Below are positions 1 to 11,497 of a stretch of DNA of 39,204 nucleotides, in pieces. The translations under genes were made by a program, and so were the position numbers. Source of the DNA: Syntrophomonadaceae bacterium (GTDB lineage: Bacteria; Bacillota; Dethiobacteria; DTU022). A model generated the notes under the pieces. It did not search any database, was not told where the DNA came from, and was given only the letters and a program-made list of their open reading frames with translations. Each line of letters starts with the position of its first letter. The first letter of the stretch is position 1. The DNA is taken from NCBI GenBank assembly GCA_007119965.1, contig SKOR01000079.1, positions 1-39,204 of the forward strand, given 5' to 3'.

Positions 1-235
1 TGATGCCAAAAAGTTCGTAACCGGTATCAATAGTCTCAGTACGGTGGATGGTGCGCAGGTTTAGGAGCAGGTTCCCGAGAGCTGTCCTGTTGCGCTTAAA
101 GCCAACCCTGCCGCCCCTGCCGCCCATACCCGGAACCCCGCTGATACAGGATCTGCCGTCACAAACTGGGCATACCCTGCAGATCCCCTTAAGCCGGCCG
201 CGGGCTTTGTCGTGTATTTCTTTTAAACCGGTCAT
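1..235 (-). CDS. FMN-dependent alpha-hydroxy-acid dehydrogenase-like protein (5' part only)
   Basis: Partial gene: the first 78 residues are present and the frame runs off the left edge without a stop. The ATG at 235 has a GAGGTG ribosome binding site 7 bases upstream. The N-terminus carries a Cys-rich stretch, CRVCPVCDGRSC (residues 19-30), then a Gly-rich VPGMGGRGG segment and NLRTIH. I recognise this arrangement from clostridial FMN-binding lactate-oxidase/glycolate-oxidase-like proteins annotated as alpha-hydroxy-acid oxidising proteins. These have a TIM-barrel flavin domain that would lie outside the window. The Cys motif suggests a bound metal or a redox-active site, but that is inference. 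The substrate cannot be told from this fragment. Confidence 0.75.
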   Translation of the reverse strand, partial: MTGLKEIHDKARGRLKGICRVCPVCDGRSCISGVPGMGGRGGRVGFKRNRTALGNLLLNLRTIHRTETIDTGYELFGI

Positions 236-552
236 CGTACATCACCTCAGCTGGAGATACAGCCACAGAATGAAAGAGCCGGGCTGTTGCTATTGTTAAA
301 AAGCACTACAGATAATTTTTTTTACTACCGCTTTCTTCGGTGCCGGAGATCATATCACCTGCTTCAATAGTGAACGGGTAACCGGCTTCTGCCTGGCGGA
401 TTTGGATTTGAAAGTATAACCAGAAGGCCCTGCAGCGATAACAGCTTTAACTGACATGGCCTCTGCAGATCATATCAAAATGATTTTAAACTAGTCTATG
501 CCGCCAGGCTGAACAGTAAACTCCCTTCCCCGGGCCCCCGTTCCTGTTTCGC
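236..552. other. 317-base non-coding stretch
   Basis: This lies between two minus-strand genes. The 11-base sequence AGATCATATCA occurs twice, at 347-357 and 467-477; on the minus strand it reads TGATATGATCT and contains a -10-like TATGAT. A minus-strand reading frame is open over about 306-446 but has no usable start codon or ribosome binding site, so it is not called. I see no convincing terminator. Confidence 0.5.
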
Positions 553-1578
553 TTACCAGCGCGCATAGTGTTCTTCAGCCCAGCCGGGCAGGTTACTGAA
601 AGAGTATTTCTTACCGGTGCTGTCTTTAATTGTTCCTGAGAATCTGCCGACCAGCTGGTGCACTTCGGAGCCCATGATTAATGCATTGGTTTTTGCAACC
701 CGTTCATAAAAAGGTTCAAAGGTGACCCTGACCTGATCAGAAAATGGCGTCCTGATTTCCCATGGTTTCATGAAGTCGGCAGGATCATATACGAAAGAGA
801 GGTCCTCGCTGATTTTACTCAACTTCCCGTCAATGCAGATACCGTTTTCGTTCATGCCTGTGCCGTCGGTCCAGCCGGCCCCGAAATTGAGGCCGATGGT
901 ATGTTGACCGCTGACCCCCGAGGCGCTGGCCCAGTTCCAAAAGCTGCTAAAGGGCCAGATTCCCCGGCCAAAATCGAGGCATGCGAACCCTCCTTTTGCA
1001 TCATATTCCTGTGCCCCGACAGAAATTGTTCCTTCAGCCGGCATAGTATTCTGTTTTGATGTAAACTGGAACCGTTTTTCGCTCCACGGGATGACCACGT
1101 TTAAGCTTTGATGCCCGGGGGGAGTTGTAACCTTTAAGTCGGCTGAGAGCTTACTGCCCATAAAGGATGGGCACAATACCCGGATTGCGGTCTTATTCCC
1201 GCTGTTTTTGATAGACAGTTTAAGTTTCGAATCGTTAAACTCCGCATCGTCAGACACGTAGTTACCCAATTCGCAACCGCGCCCAAAGAGACGGGTTACA
1301 GTTAATTCATTGAAAAGCTTTGTCTTAAAATCAAGGAAGTAGATAAAGGCCAGCCCCAGGTAATCAATATTAGAGAGGGTAACTGAAAACAGGAAGTGTT
1401 CCGTAGTAACAGCCCAGTAATTCCATCGTTTTTTGCGCAGCAGGCTTCCCCTGAGGTTGCAGTTATGAAGAGGGAAGCGAGACCAGCCTGCTGCTTCAGG
1501 GTTAAGCCTGCCGTCAGGCAGGCACAGGTCAACCGCATTTGTAAGCTCAGGTTCGTGGTAAGATTTTAGTTCTGCCAT
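553..1578 (-). CDS. DUF2804 family protein
   Basis: A 341-residue protein of unknown biochemical function. The C-terminal half has the hallmarks I associate with DUF2804: a GRGIWPFSSFWNWASASG stretch (about residues 204-221), then GLNFGAGWTDGTGMNENG (about 229-246). No signal peptide or transmembrane segment is evident, so it is probably cytoplasmic. The ATG at 1578 follows GAAGAGGTG at good spacing; another ATG four bases upstream is out of frame. It lies 23 bases downstream of pepF on the same strand, so the two are probably co-transcribed. I assign no reaction to it; lipocalin- or hydroxysteroid-dehydratase-like folds have been suggested for related families, but nothing here tests that. 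Confidence 0.8.
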   Translation of the reverse strand: MAELKSYHEPELTNAVDLCLPDGRLNPEAAGWSRFPLHNCNLRGSLLRKKRWNYWAVTTEHFLFSVTLSNIDYLGLAFIYFLDFKTKLFNELTVTRLFGRGCELGNYVSDDAEFNDSKLKLSIKNSGNKTAIRVLCPSFMGSKLSADLKVTTPPGHQSLNVVIPWSEKRFQFTSKQNTMPAEGTISVGAQEYDAKGGFACLDFGRGIWPFSSFWNWASASGVSGQHTIGLNFGAGWTDGTGMNENGICIDGKLSKISEDLSFVYDPADFMKPWEIRTPFSDQVRVTFEPFYERVAKTNALIMGSEVHQLVGRFSGTIKDSTGKKYSFSNLPGWAEEHYARW

Positions 1579-1601
1579 ATCATAAATTCACCTCTTCCCG
1601 T

Positions 1602-3377
1602 TTACCCCGACCGGTTTTCAGCCAGCGCGAGGAATTCATTGATATCATTTTTTATAACGGCCAGGGAATTATCCCAGAAACTGCGGGAGTTAAGATCAAT
1701 AGCGACCATTCCTGCCACTTCTGCAGCTTTGTTTCGGCCCGTGGTTTTCAAAAGATTCTTATAGTCATCCAGAAAACTTTCTCCCCGCTCCAGGTACAGG
1801 GCATAGATGCCGAGACCGAACAGTAAACCGAAGGCGTATGGGAAGTTGTAATAATTAGTGCCTGCCGAATAATAATGAGGTTTACTCAGCCATGCGTAGG
1901 GGTGGAGATATTCGCGGTTCAGGGCCTCACCGTAAATTTCCAGTTGAGCCCGCAGCATCAGATCCTTTAGCTCATCGACACTTAAAGAGGCCTGCTTCCG
2001 GCGCTTAAAGAGGTTGCTTTCGAAAACAAAACGGCTGTAGATGTCAACAATCACCTGGCCGGCCTGGGAAATCCGGCTTTCCAGTATTGCAAAAGCCTGT
2101 TCAGCATCGGCCACTTTTATGGCCGCATTGGTTACAATAGTTTCACTGAAAATAGAAGCTGTTTCAGCAAGGGGCATCGGGTAATTTGTATTTAAGATGC
2201 TTTCCCCGTTCAAGCAGTGGCCGTGATAAGCATGGCCGAGTTCATGGGCCAGCGTGGTCAGATCAGCAAAACTACCGGTAAAATTGCTTAGAATCCGGCT
2301 TTCTCCGATCGGGGTGATATTATAACAGAAAGCCCCGCTCCTTTTGCCTTCCCGGGGCTCAGTGTCCATCCAGTGTTCAGAGAAAGCCTGCTCGTAAAGG
2401 GCGCCCATTTCCTGGCTGAAATCGCTTATATTTTTGACAATAAATACCTTTGCCTCTTCCAGGCTAAATTCCATTTCCACTTCGCCCAGCGGCGCAAACA
2501 AATCATAAAAAGGCAGGCCGCCTTCCCGGTTCAGGAGCCGCGCCTTGGCCCGGTAAAATTCCCTGAAATGCGGCAAAAAATCTCTCATCGCTTCCAGCAT
2601 AGTTTCCAGTGTTTTTCTCTCCATGCGGAATTTGAGAAGTGTTTCTTCCAGGGGGTCCCTAAAACCGCGCCTTTCTGACAGGGTCAAAACTTCTCCCTTG
2701 ATTCCGTTCAGGGCAGCAGCCACCGGTTCTTCTATTTTTTGATAGGCCTTTAATTCCGCATCATAGGCGCTGCGGCGCAGTCCGGGATCTTTTTTGAAAG
2801 CCATGTTTCTCACTTCCGGCAGGGGCAAAAGTTTTTGTTCTCCCTTAATCTCCATTTCCACCATTAGTGTAGAGGTCAGTTTCTCCTGGAGCCTGGTCCA
2901 GGCAGAAGAGCCGGTTCGCGTGAGCTCTGCAATAATGGTTTCTTCTTTCTCTGACAGCAGGTAACGATTTATTTCAACCAGTTCCTCTAAATAAAAGCGG
3001 TGTTCCTGTAATAATGGAGATCTGTTAATTAGTCCATTTAAATCATCAAGCTCGCCGAGCCACTTTTGGAACCTGACCATGGGCCCGGTTAAACGGGCGG
3101 CTTCCTTTTCCAGGTCCTCAATAATTTTTAGTGCTTCTTCATTGCGGGCATCAACGCTGACGGTCAGCTGAGAATAGGCGGCCAGTTTCGTGTAAATTTC
3201 TTCTGTCCCGATTAGCTGCCTTAGGAAATATTCAGCCTGTTCATGCGGCTCCCCGGTCTGGCCTGTTTCCCATTCTTCCAGTAAATCGAGGAGACGGGTG
3301 AATTTCTCCCGGTCTGTCCTGAAGCATTGATCAGAAAAACTTTTGTAGAGTTTATTAAGATCCCAACGTTTGTTCAA
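1602..3377 (-). CDS. pepF: Oligoendopeptidase F (M3 family metallopeptidase)
   Basis: A 591-residue zinc metallopeptidase of family M3, which degrades short intracellular peptides. The zinc-binding HELGH motif is at residues 378-382 and the third ligand, Glu405, lies in LAETAS. The Tyr/His-rich segment HPYAWLSKPHYYSAGTNYYN near residue 500 is typical of the substrate-binding region. Length is normal for PepF. No signal peptide is visible, so it should act in the cytoplasm. The start is TTG at 3377, about 10 bases after AAAGGGG; no better ATG lies nearby. It is first in a probable two-gene unit with the DUF2804 gene. Confidence 0.93.
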   Translation of the reverse strand: MNKRWDLNKLYKSFSDQCFRTDREKFTRLLDLLEEWETGQTGEPHEQAEYFLRQLIGTEEIYTKLAAYSQLTVSVDARNEEALKIIEDLEKEAARLTGPMVRFQKWLGELDDLNGLINRSPLLQEHRFYLEELVEINRYLLSEKEETIIAELTRTGSSAWTRLQEKLTSTLMVEMEIKGEQKLLPLPEVRNMAFKKDPGLRRSAYDAELKAYQKIEEPVAAALNGIKGEVLTLSERRGFRDPLEETLLKFRMERKTLETMLEAMRDFLPHFREFYRAKARLLNREGGLPFYDLFAPLGEVEMEFSLEEAKVFIVKNISDFSQEMGALYEQAFSEHWMDTEPREGKRSGAFCYNITPIGESRILSNFTGSFADLTTLAHELGHAYHGHCLNGESILNTNYPMPLAETASIFSETIVTNAAIKVADAEQAFAILESRISQAGQVIVDIYSRFVFESNLFKRRKQASLSVDELKDLMLRAQLEIYGEALNREYLHPYAWLSKPHYYSAGTNYYNFPYAFGLLFGLGIYALYLERGESFLDDYKNLLKTTGRNKAAEVAGMVAIDLNSRSFWDNSLAVIKNDINEFLALAENRSG

Positions 3378-3455
3378 AAAGATCGGCCCCTTTCCTGAAA
3401 ATTAATTCTTATGCTCTGCAGTGGAGTTTAAATTTTATGAGGTTTAACTATAGCC

Positions 3456-3484
3456 ATTCTTCCTTTTACTTGATCCATTGTCAA
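3456..3484 (-). promoter_or_regulatory. Candidate sigma-A promoter of pepF
   Basis: On the minus strand a perfect TTGACA (3479-3484) is followed after 17 bases by AAGAAT (3456-3461), which matches TATAAT at four of six positions. It would leave an untranslated leader of about 70 bases before pepF. The -10 is weak, so this is only a candidate. Confidence 0.4.
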
Positions 3485-3575
3485 GGCAGAGGATGCAGCT
3501 AATGGTACTATTTCCGGCAGCGATCAGGCGGTTTATAAAAATTGGTCTGCCGGCCGGGAACCATAAGGATACTTG

Positions 3576-3606
3576 AGGCGAAAGCCTGGCCGCCGCTTAC
3601 AGGCGG
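3576..3606. repeat. Two tandem hairpins in an intergenic region
   Basis: The first hairpin is AGGC-GAAA-GCCT (3576-3587), which has a GNRA tetraloop if read on the plus strand. Two bases later comes CCGCC-GCTTACA-GGCGG (3590-3606). There is no T-run on either side, so neither is a normal intrinsic terminator. It may be part of a small structured RNA or chance; I do not recognise a known family. Confidence 0.35.
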
Positions 3607-3748
3607 AGTTAAAGCTTATAGAAACGGCTGTTCCCGGTTTCATCAAATGTGAGCCCCCAGGACGCGGCAGATCAGGGGAATATTTAACTTCGAAGAGGGC
3701 CGGTCACGGGGGCAGCTTGTTACAACGTTAACAGGAAGAACATAAGAT

Positions 3749-5494
3749 CTATTTCCCTGCCCGCGGTACGGCACCGGCAAGCTTTTCTATTGCCGCCTTA
3801 ATATCCCGATCAAAATGAAACCTGATTACTTTGCGGCCGGCATCGAGCAGCGCCTGCCGGTCTCCCAGGGCCTGGGCGGCTTTCAAGACGCCAAAGCTGA
3901 TTGAAGATTGTTTAATGCCGGCCCGGGCCGGTATTGCCACGTCTTCGGGTTCCGCTGCGGTTAACTGGATAAACAGGCCGTTGCCGGCATCCCCTTTATG
4001 CAGCTGGCCGGTCGAATGCAGGAAACGGGGTCCGTAGCCGACTGTAACAGCCATCCGGTAACGGGTTTGAATAGTATCGCGCAGCACCTGCAGAACGCGG
4101 TCGGTTTCGGGGTTCGGTTTAAGGTAGGCCTGAATTGCAACATAACTCCGATCTTTGCTTTCGTCCGTGCCGGGATTAGCTTGCAGCATAAAATCACGCC
4201 ATACCTGTGCAAGATCATCAGCGCCGAATCCGGCATAAACGCTGATGCCGTCTACCTCCAGGTCGGATTTAAAAGCAGGCAGTTCACCCCTGTCCCGGTA
4301 TGCCGAAACCATATCGCGGGCCAGAATTTTTGCCGATTCAACATTCGGCTGGTCAAAAGGGTTAATGTCCATTGCCCAGCCGGCAACTGCAGTGGCCATC
4401 ATCCAGCGGAAAAATTCACCGCCCAGGTCGTATTTATCCTGCAGGCTGAGCTGGATAACAGGATGGCCGGCATCTTTTAAATGCAGAACTTTGTCATCCG
4501 GGACAGTGTTTCCATCGAGGCGGAAATAAATAAACAGCCGGTCGAAGGCATAGCTTTCAGGCTCGGCAAGAGTTTCTCCGTCCACCGGCAGAAGCCCTTT
4601 CCCATCCTTGCCAGTGCTTTCGGCAATCAATTGCTCGATCCATGCCCCAAAAGGTTGGATTGGCGGAGATAAAATCAGGGTGATCTTGTTTCGCCCCCTG
4701 TCGCCAAGGATGCCAAGTGCCGCCCCCAGCCATGCTGCAGTGTTGCCTCCCTCCAGGGGATTTTTTGATGTCCTGGCAGTGACTGCCATGGCTTCCGCAT
4801 TTTGCAGCAGTTTTTCCAGGTCAACGCCGGTTAAGGCCGCCGGGACCAATCCGAAGTAGGATAAGGCTGAATATCGGCCCCCGATGTGGGGATTATTTAA
4901 AAATATTTTTCTAAAGTTCAGTTCACGGGCTGCTTTTTCCAGGCTGCTGCCCGGGTCGGTGATAGCGATGAAATGTTCGCCCGTGTTTTCTATGCCCACG
5001 GCCTTAACAGTCGTGTTATAAAAATACTTCATCAGCGAAACTGTTTCAACTGTCCCTCCCGATTTTGTTGAAACGATAAAAAGAGTTTTATACGGGTCAA
5101 GCCTTTTTTGCATATCCAGCACCGCACCGGGATCGGTGCTGTCCAGGACATGCAGTTCGAGCCAGCCGTCCTGAGCGCCGAATACCCTGCTAAAAACTTC
5201 AGGGGCCATACTCGAGCCGCCCATCCCCACAAGCAGGGCATCGGTGTAACCGGCGGAACGGGCCTGCTCAACTAGCTCCTGTATCTCCCGGAGGGATTCT
5301 GCCGGCAGATGGTAGCTTTGCAACCATCCAAGGCGGTCGGCAATCTCTTCGGGGCGATCACTCCATACAGTGTGATCTTTTTCCCAGATGCGCTCAATAA
5401 TCCGGTCCTTTTTTAATTGGTGCAATGCTTCCTGTATGTAAGCCAGGGGCAGGTTTTCATTTAAGAGGCGGTACTTGTTCCGGCCAATTTCCAT
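3749..5494 (-). CDS. pgi: Glucose-6-phosphate isomerase (large type)
   Basis: A 581-residue protein that interconverts glucose 6-phosphate and fructose 6-phosphate in glycolysis. The sugar-phosphate-isomerase (SIS) signatures are visible: GMGGSSMAPEVF near residue 90, the phosphate-binding STKSGGTVE near 143, and IGGRYSALS near 205. The C-terminal GPI region carries LHKGDAGNGLFIQL. Compared with the ordinary 450-550-residue Pgi it matches best the version found as the C-terminal half of transaldolase-Pgi fusions; no transaldolase domain is attached here. ATG at 5494 follows GGGAGGG. The gene stands alone between recD and pepF with sizeable gaps on both sides, so it is probably transcribed separately. 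Confidence 0.88.
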   Translation of the reverse strand: MEIGRNKYRLLNENLPLAYIQEALHQLKKDRIIERIWEKDHTVWSDRPEEIADRLGWLQSYHLPAESLREIQELVEQARSAGYTDALLVGMGGSSMAPEVFSRVFGAQDGWLELHVLDSTDPGAVLDMQKRLDPYKTLFIVSTKSGGTVETVSLMKYFYNTTVKAVGIENTGEHFIAITDPGSSLEKAARELNFRKIFLNNPHIGGRYSALSYFGLVPAALTGVDLEKLLQNAEAMAVTARTSKNPLEGGNTAAWLGAALGILGDRGRNKITLILSPPIQPFGAWIEQLIAESTGKDGKGLLPVDGETLAEPESYAFDRLFIYFRLDGNTVPDDKVLHLKDAGHPVIQLSLQDKYDLGGEFFRWMMATAVAGWAMDINPFDQPNVESAKILARDMVSAYRDRGELPAFKSDLEVDGISVYAGFGADDLAQVWRDFMLQANPGTDESKDRSYVAIQAYLKPNPETDRVLQVLRDTIQTRYRMAVTVGYGPRFLHSTGQLHKGDAGNGLFIQLTAAEPEDVAIPARAGIKQSSISFGVLKAAQALGDRQALLDAGRKVIRFHFDRDIKAAIEKLAGAVPRAGK

Positions 5495-5654
5495 TGGGGG
5501 TCCCTCCCTTTGTTCAATAAAGGTACTTTACTACAGGCGGCCGAATATTCCTGCTTTTTGGCCGGACCGGCTTCATTTTGCGGTGATGAGTGACCTGCTG
5601 CCGGCCGGAATTGCCCGGCTGCAGGCAGAGAACAAATGACGAAGCGTTAATTTA

Positions 5655-7718
5655 TTATCCGAGAGCATCTGCCACACCTGAAGCGCGCTCCATTGTGCGC
5701 CCTGTCCCGGTTTCCAGCACCTCGTCTGTGCCGACAATCACCACCGAATTTTTCGCCCTTGTTACTGCAGTGTAGAGAAGCTCGCGCGTGAGAGGCCGTA
5801 CATGTGCTTCGGGAAGCAGAATTGCGACGTTTTCGTATTCTGATCCCTGAGCCTTATGAACCGTTGTCGCCCAGGCAAGTTCAAGCCTGCCCCGCAGCGC
5901 TTCCAGTGGAAAGGCTGCGAAACTGCTGCCGCGGGGGAAAACTGCCATAGGTTCAGCTAAATGGTGCCCTGTCCCCGTCCCGGCTGCTACTTTAAGCACC
6001 AGGCCCGAGTCGCCGTTGTAGAGGCGCAGTGAATAATCATTACGCGTTACCATAACGGGTTCACCGATCAGGAAATACAGGCTGCCGTCACCGCCGTGCT
6101 CTTTGTCCCGCTCTTTGAGCCACCGCAAATGGAACCAGTTATTGGCGGATTCTGCCCCTGTTCCTCCCGCAGTAAGGCGGGTTGCACACAGGATCCTGAA
6201 CTTTTCGTAGTGGGCTGTGATTTCTCGCAGATCGCCCGTAGTCTGCTCATCGAAGCCTGAATGCCCTGCAGCATAAGCCCGGGCGAGTCGCTGGTCCAGG
6301 TCCGGCATTGAACCCCTGAGGCGTTCATGCCATTTCCCGAAAAAGGCCTCCCGCTGGACTGCGTTTCCCGGCTGCAGATGTTCGGCCCCTTCAAATCGAA
6401 TTTCTGAAGGCTGCCTTCTAACGGCAGGCGCCCTGTTTCTGCCTGCTGCAGCCGGAGGAATTCCTTCGTTGATCGCTGCCGCCAGGCCGAGGATCTTTTT
6501 CCCATTTGAATCCTCTTCCCTGGCCCGGTAGCTTTTCTTCAGGGCTACTACACGGCCCGCTTCGTTAGCGGTCCGGGAGCGGCACAAATCGCGCATAACC
6601 GCTCCCGCCTCGATCGAGGGAAGCTGGTCGGCATCCCCCAGGAATATCACGCGGGCTTCTGGCTGCAGGGCTCTCAGCAGGTGGTCCATCAATGCCAAAC
6701 CGATCATCGAACTTTCATCAACTATTACAAGTTGCTCTGAAAGGGGGTTGTTTTCATTATGGCGAAAGCGTTCCTGGCCTGGCGAGTAACCGAGCAGGCG
6801 GTGCAGGGTTAAGGCAGGAGGGCATGCTCCGGCCAGACGGTTATCGCTTACAGCGGCGAATGGAATTGCAGCAAGGTGTTCTTCAACAGACTGGCGCATT
6901 TTGTCGGCGGCTTTTCCGGTAGGAGCAGCAAGCGCTATCGATTCCGGGGACGGTCTGCCGGTTCGGGCCAGCACCCGGAGGATGCTTGCTACGATGGAGG
7001 TTTTTCCGCTGCCGGGACGGCCGCTGACCACGGTTATCCGGCCGCTGAGGGCAGCGCGCACGGCTTGTTTTTGTTCTTGGTCCAGGGTAATTGCTCCCCG
7101 GGGGCCTGCCGGCGGTGAATCAAAAACCTCGCGCAGGGCAATTTCAGCTGCTGCATCCACTTTCTCCGGACCAGGTATCAGATCCGGGCCGTACGGTTCG
7201 CAGATCCTTTTGCGCAGGGCTGCCCCGACCCGGGCTTCCAAAACATGGAGTTTTTGAGTGTAGAGACAGCCGTGATCGATAATTAATGGGCGGTAGTCCC
7301 CCGGGCCGCCAAAAACCCCGGAGAGGCCTGAAGCATCTGCTTCGCTGCCCGCCTGCTGTGCTTCGATGAGCAAATCGCCAATTGCGGTGCGCTCACTGTC
7401 CGTTACGCTTAATTCATCCAGGATCCGCCCGAGGGATCTGTCAAAGGCAAGCGGCAGCCTGGTGCTGCCACCGGCAGAAAAGGCCTGGACCGCAAGGATT
7501 AATAGGACCAATGCCCTTTGCTTTTCCCGGACAGTTTCTTCACCGGCGAGGCGGGCAATTTCCCAGGCAAGAAAAATATTCTCGATCCCCAGGTCAAGGT
7601 TTTCCGCACGGGGAACCAGGTCGCCGGGGAAGTGCATGGTAGTTTCCGGATGGCCTTTCTTAAGGGCGACAGACCTGGCGCCGCAGCCCATCGGGGTCCA
7701 GTTATTTATTGCTGACAT
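5655..7718 (-). CDS. recD: Exodeoxyribonuclease V alpha subunit RecD
   Basis: A 687-residue superfamily 1B DNA helicase, the fast 5'-3' motor of RecBCD. After an N-terminal RecB-interaction region (about 1-210) come motif I GRPGSGKT (233-240), a DESSM Walker B (334-338), and near the C-terminus the TTVHKAQGSEY and YTAVTRAK motifs of the second helicase domain. E. coli RecD is somewhat shorter (about 608). ATG at 7718 has GGAGCAGG just upstream, and the gene starts 35 bases after the recB stop. It is the last gene of the recC-recB-recD unit. The N-terminal region assigns it to true RecD rather than the free-standing RecD2 helicase, and so does its place in the operon. Confidence 0.93.
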   Translation of the reverse strand: MSAINNWTPMGCGARSVALKKGHPETTMHFPGDLVPRAENLDLGIENIFLAWEIARLAGEETVREKQRALVLLILAVQAFSAGGSTRLPLAFDRSLGRILDELSVTDSERTAIGDLLIEAQQAGSEADASGLSGVFGGPGDYRPLIIDHGCLYTQKLHVLEARVGAALRKRICEPYGPDLIPGPEKVDAAAEIALREVFDSPPAGPRGAITLDQEQKQAVRAALSGRITVVSGRPGSGKTSIVASILRVLARTGRPSPESIALAAPTGKAADKMRQSVEEHLAAIPFAAVSDNRLAGACPPALTLHRLLGYSPGQERFRHNENNPLSEQLVIVDESSMIGLALMDHLLRALQPEARVIFLGDADQLPSIEAGAVMRDLCRSRTANEAGRVVALKKSYRAREEDSNGKKILGLAAAINEGIPPAAAGRNRAPAVRRQPSEIRFEGAEHLQPGNAVQREAFFGKWHERLRGSMPDLDQRLARAYAAGHSGFDEQTTGDLREITAHYEKFRILCATRLTAGGTGAESANNWFHLRWLKERDKEHGGDGSLYFLIGEPVMVTRNDYSLRLYNGDSGLVLKVAAGTGTGHHLAEPMAVFPRGSSFAAFPLEALRGRLELAWATTVHKAQGSEYENVAILLPEAHVRPLTRELLYTAVTRAKNSVVIVGTDEVLETGTGRTMERASGVADALG

Positions 7719-7753
7719 CGCACCTGCTCCTTTCGCACCTGCTTACTCCATGC

Positions 7754-11496
<3,743 letters not shown>

Positions 11497-11497
<1 letters not shown>

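Larger units (their letters stand above)
3378..3748. other. 371-base non-coding stretch with tandem hairpins and a promoter candidate
   Basis: This lies between the start of pepF and the end of the isomerase gene, both on the minus strand. It holds a promoter candidate for pepF (3456-3484) and two adjacent short hairpins at 3576-3606. No open reading frame with a ribosome binding site is visible on either strand. Confidence 0.5.

Noticed and set aside
48-299. An 83-codon plus-strand frame at the left edge
   Set aside because: It overlaps the minus-strand start of the FMN-dependent dehydrogenase-like gene, which has a good ribosome binding site and recognisable Cys motif.
3620-3700. A SAM-I riboswitch on the minus strand (a GATGAAACCGGGAAC segment resembles part of the consensus)
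   Set aside because: The other conserved segments and the P1 pairing are missing, and the downstream gene (pgi) lies in the wrong place for such control.
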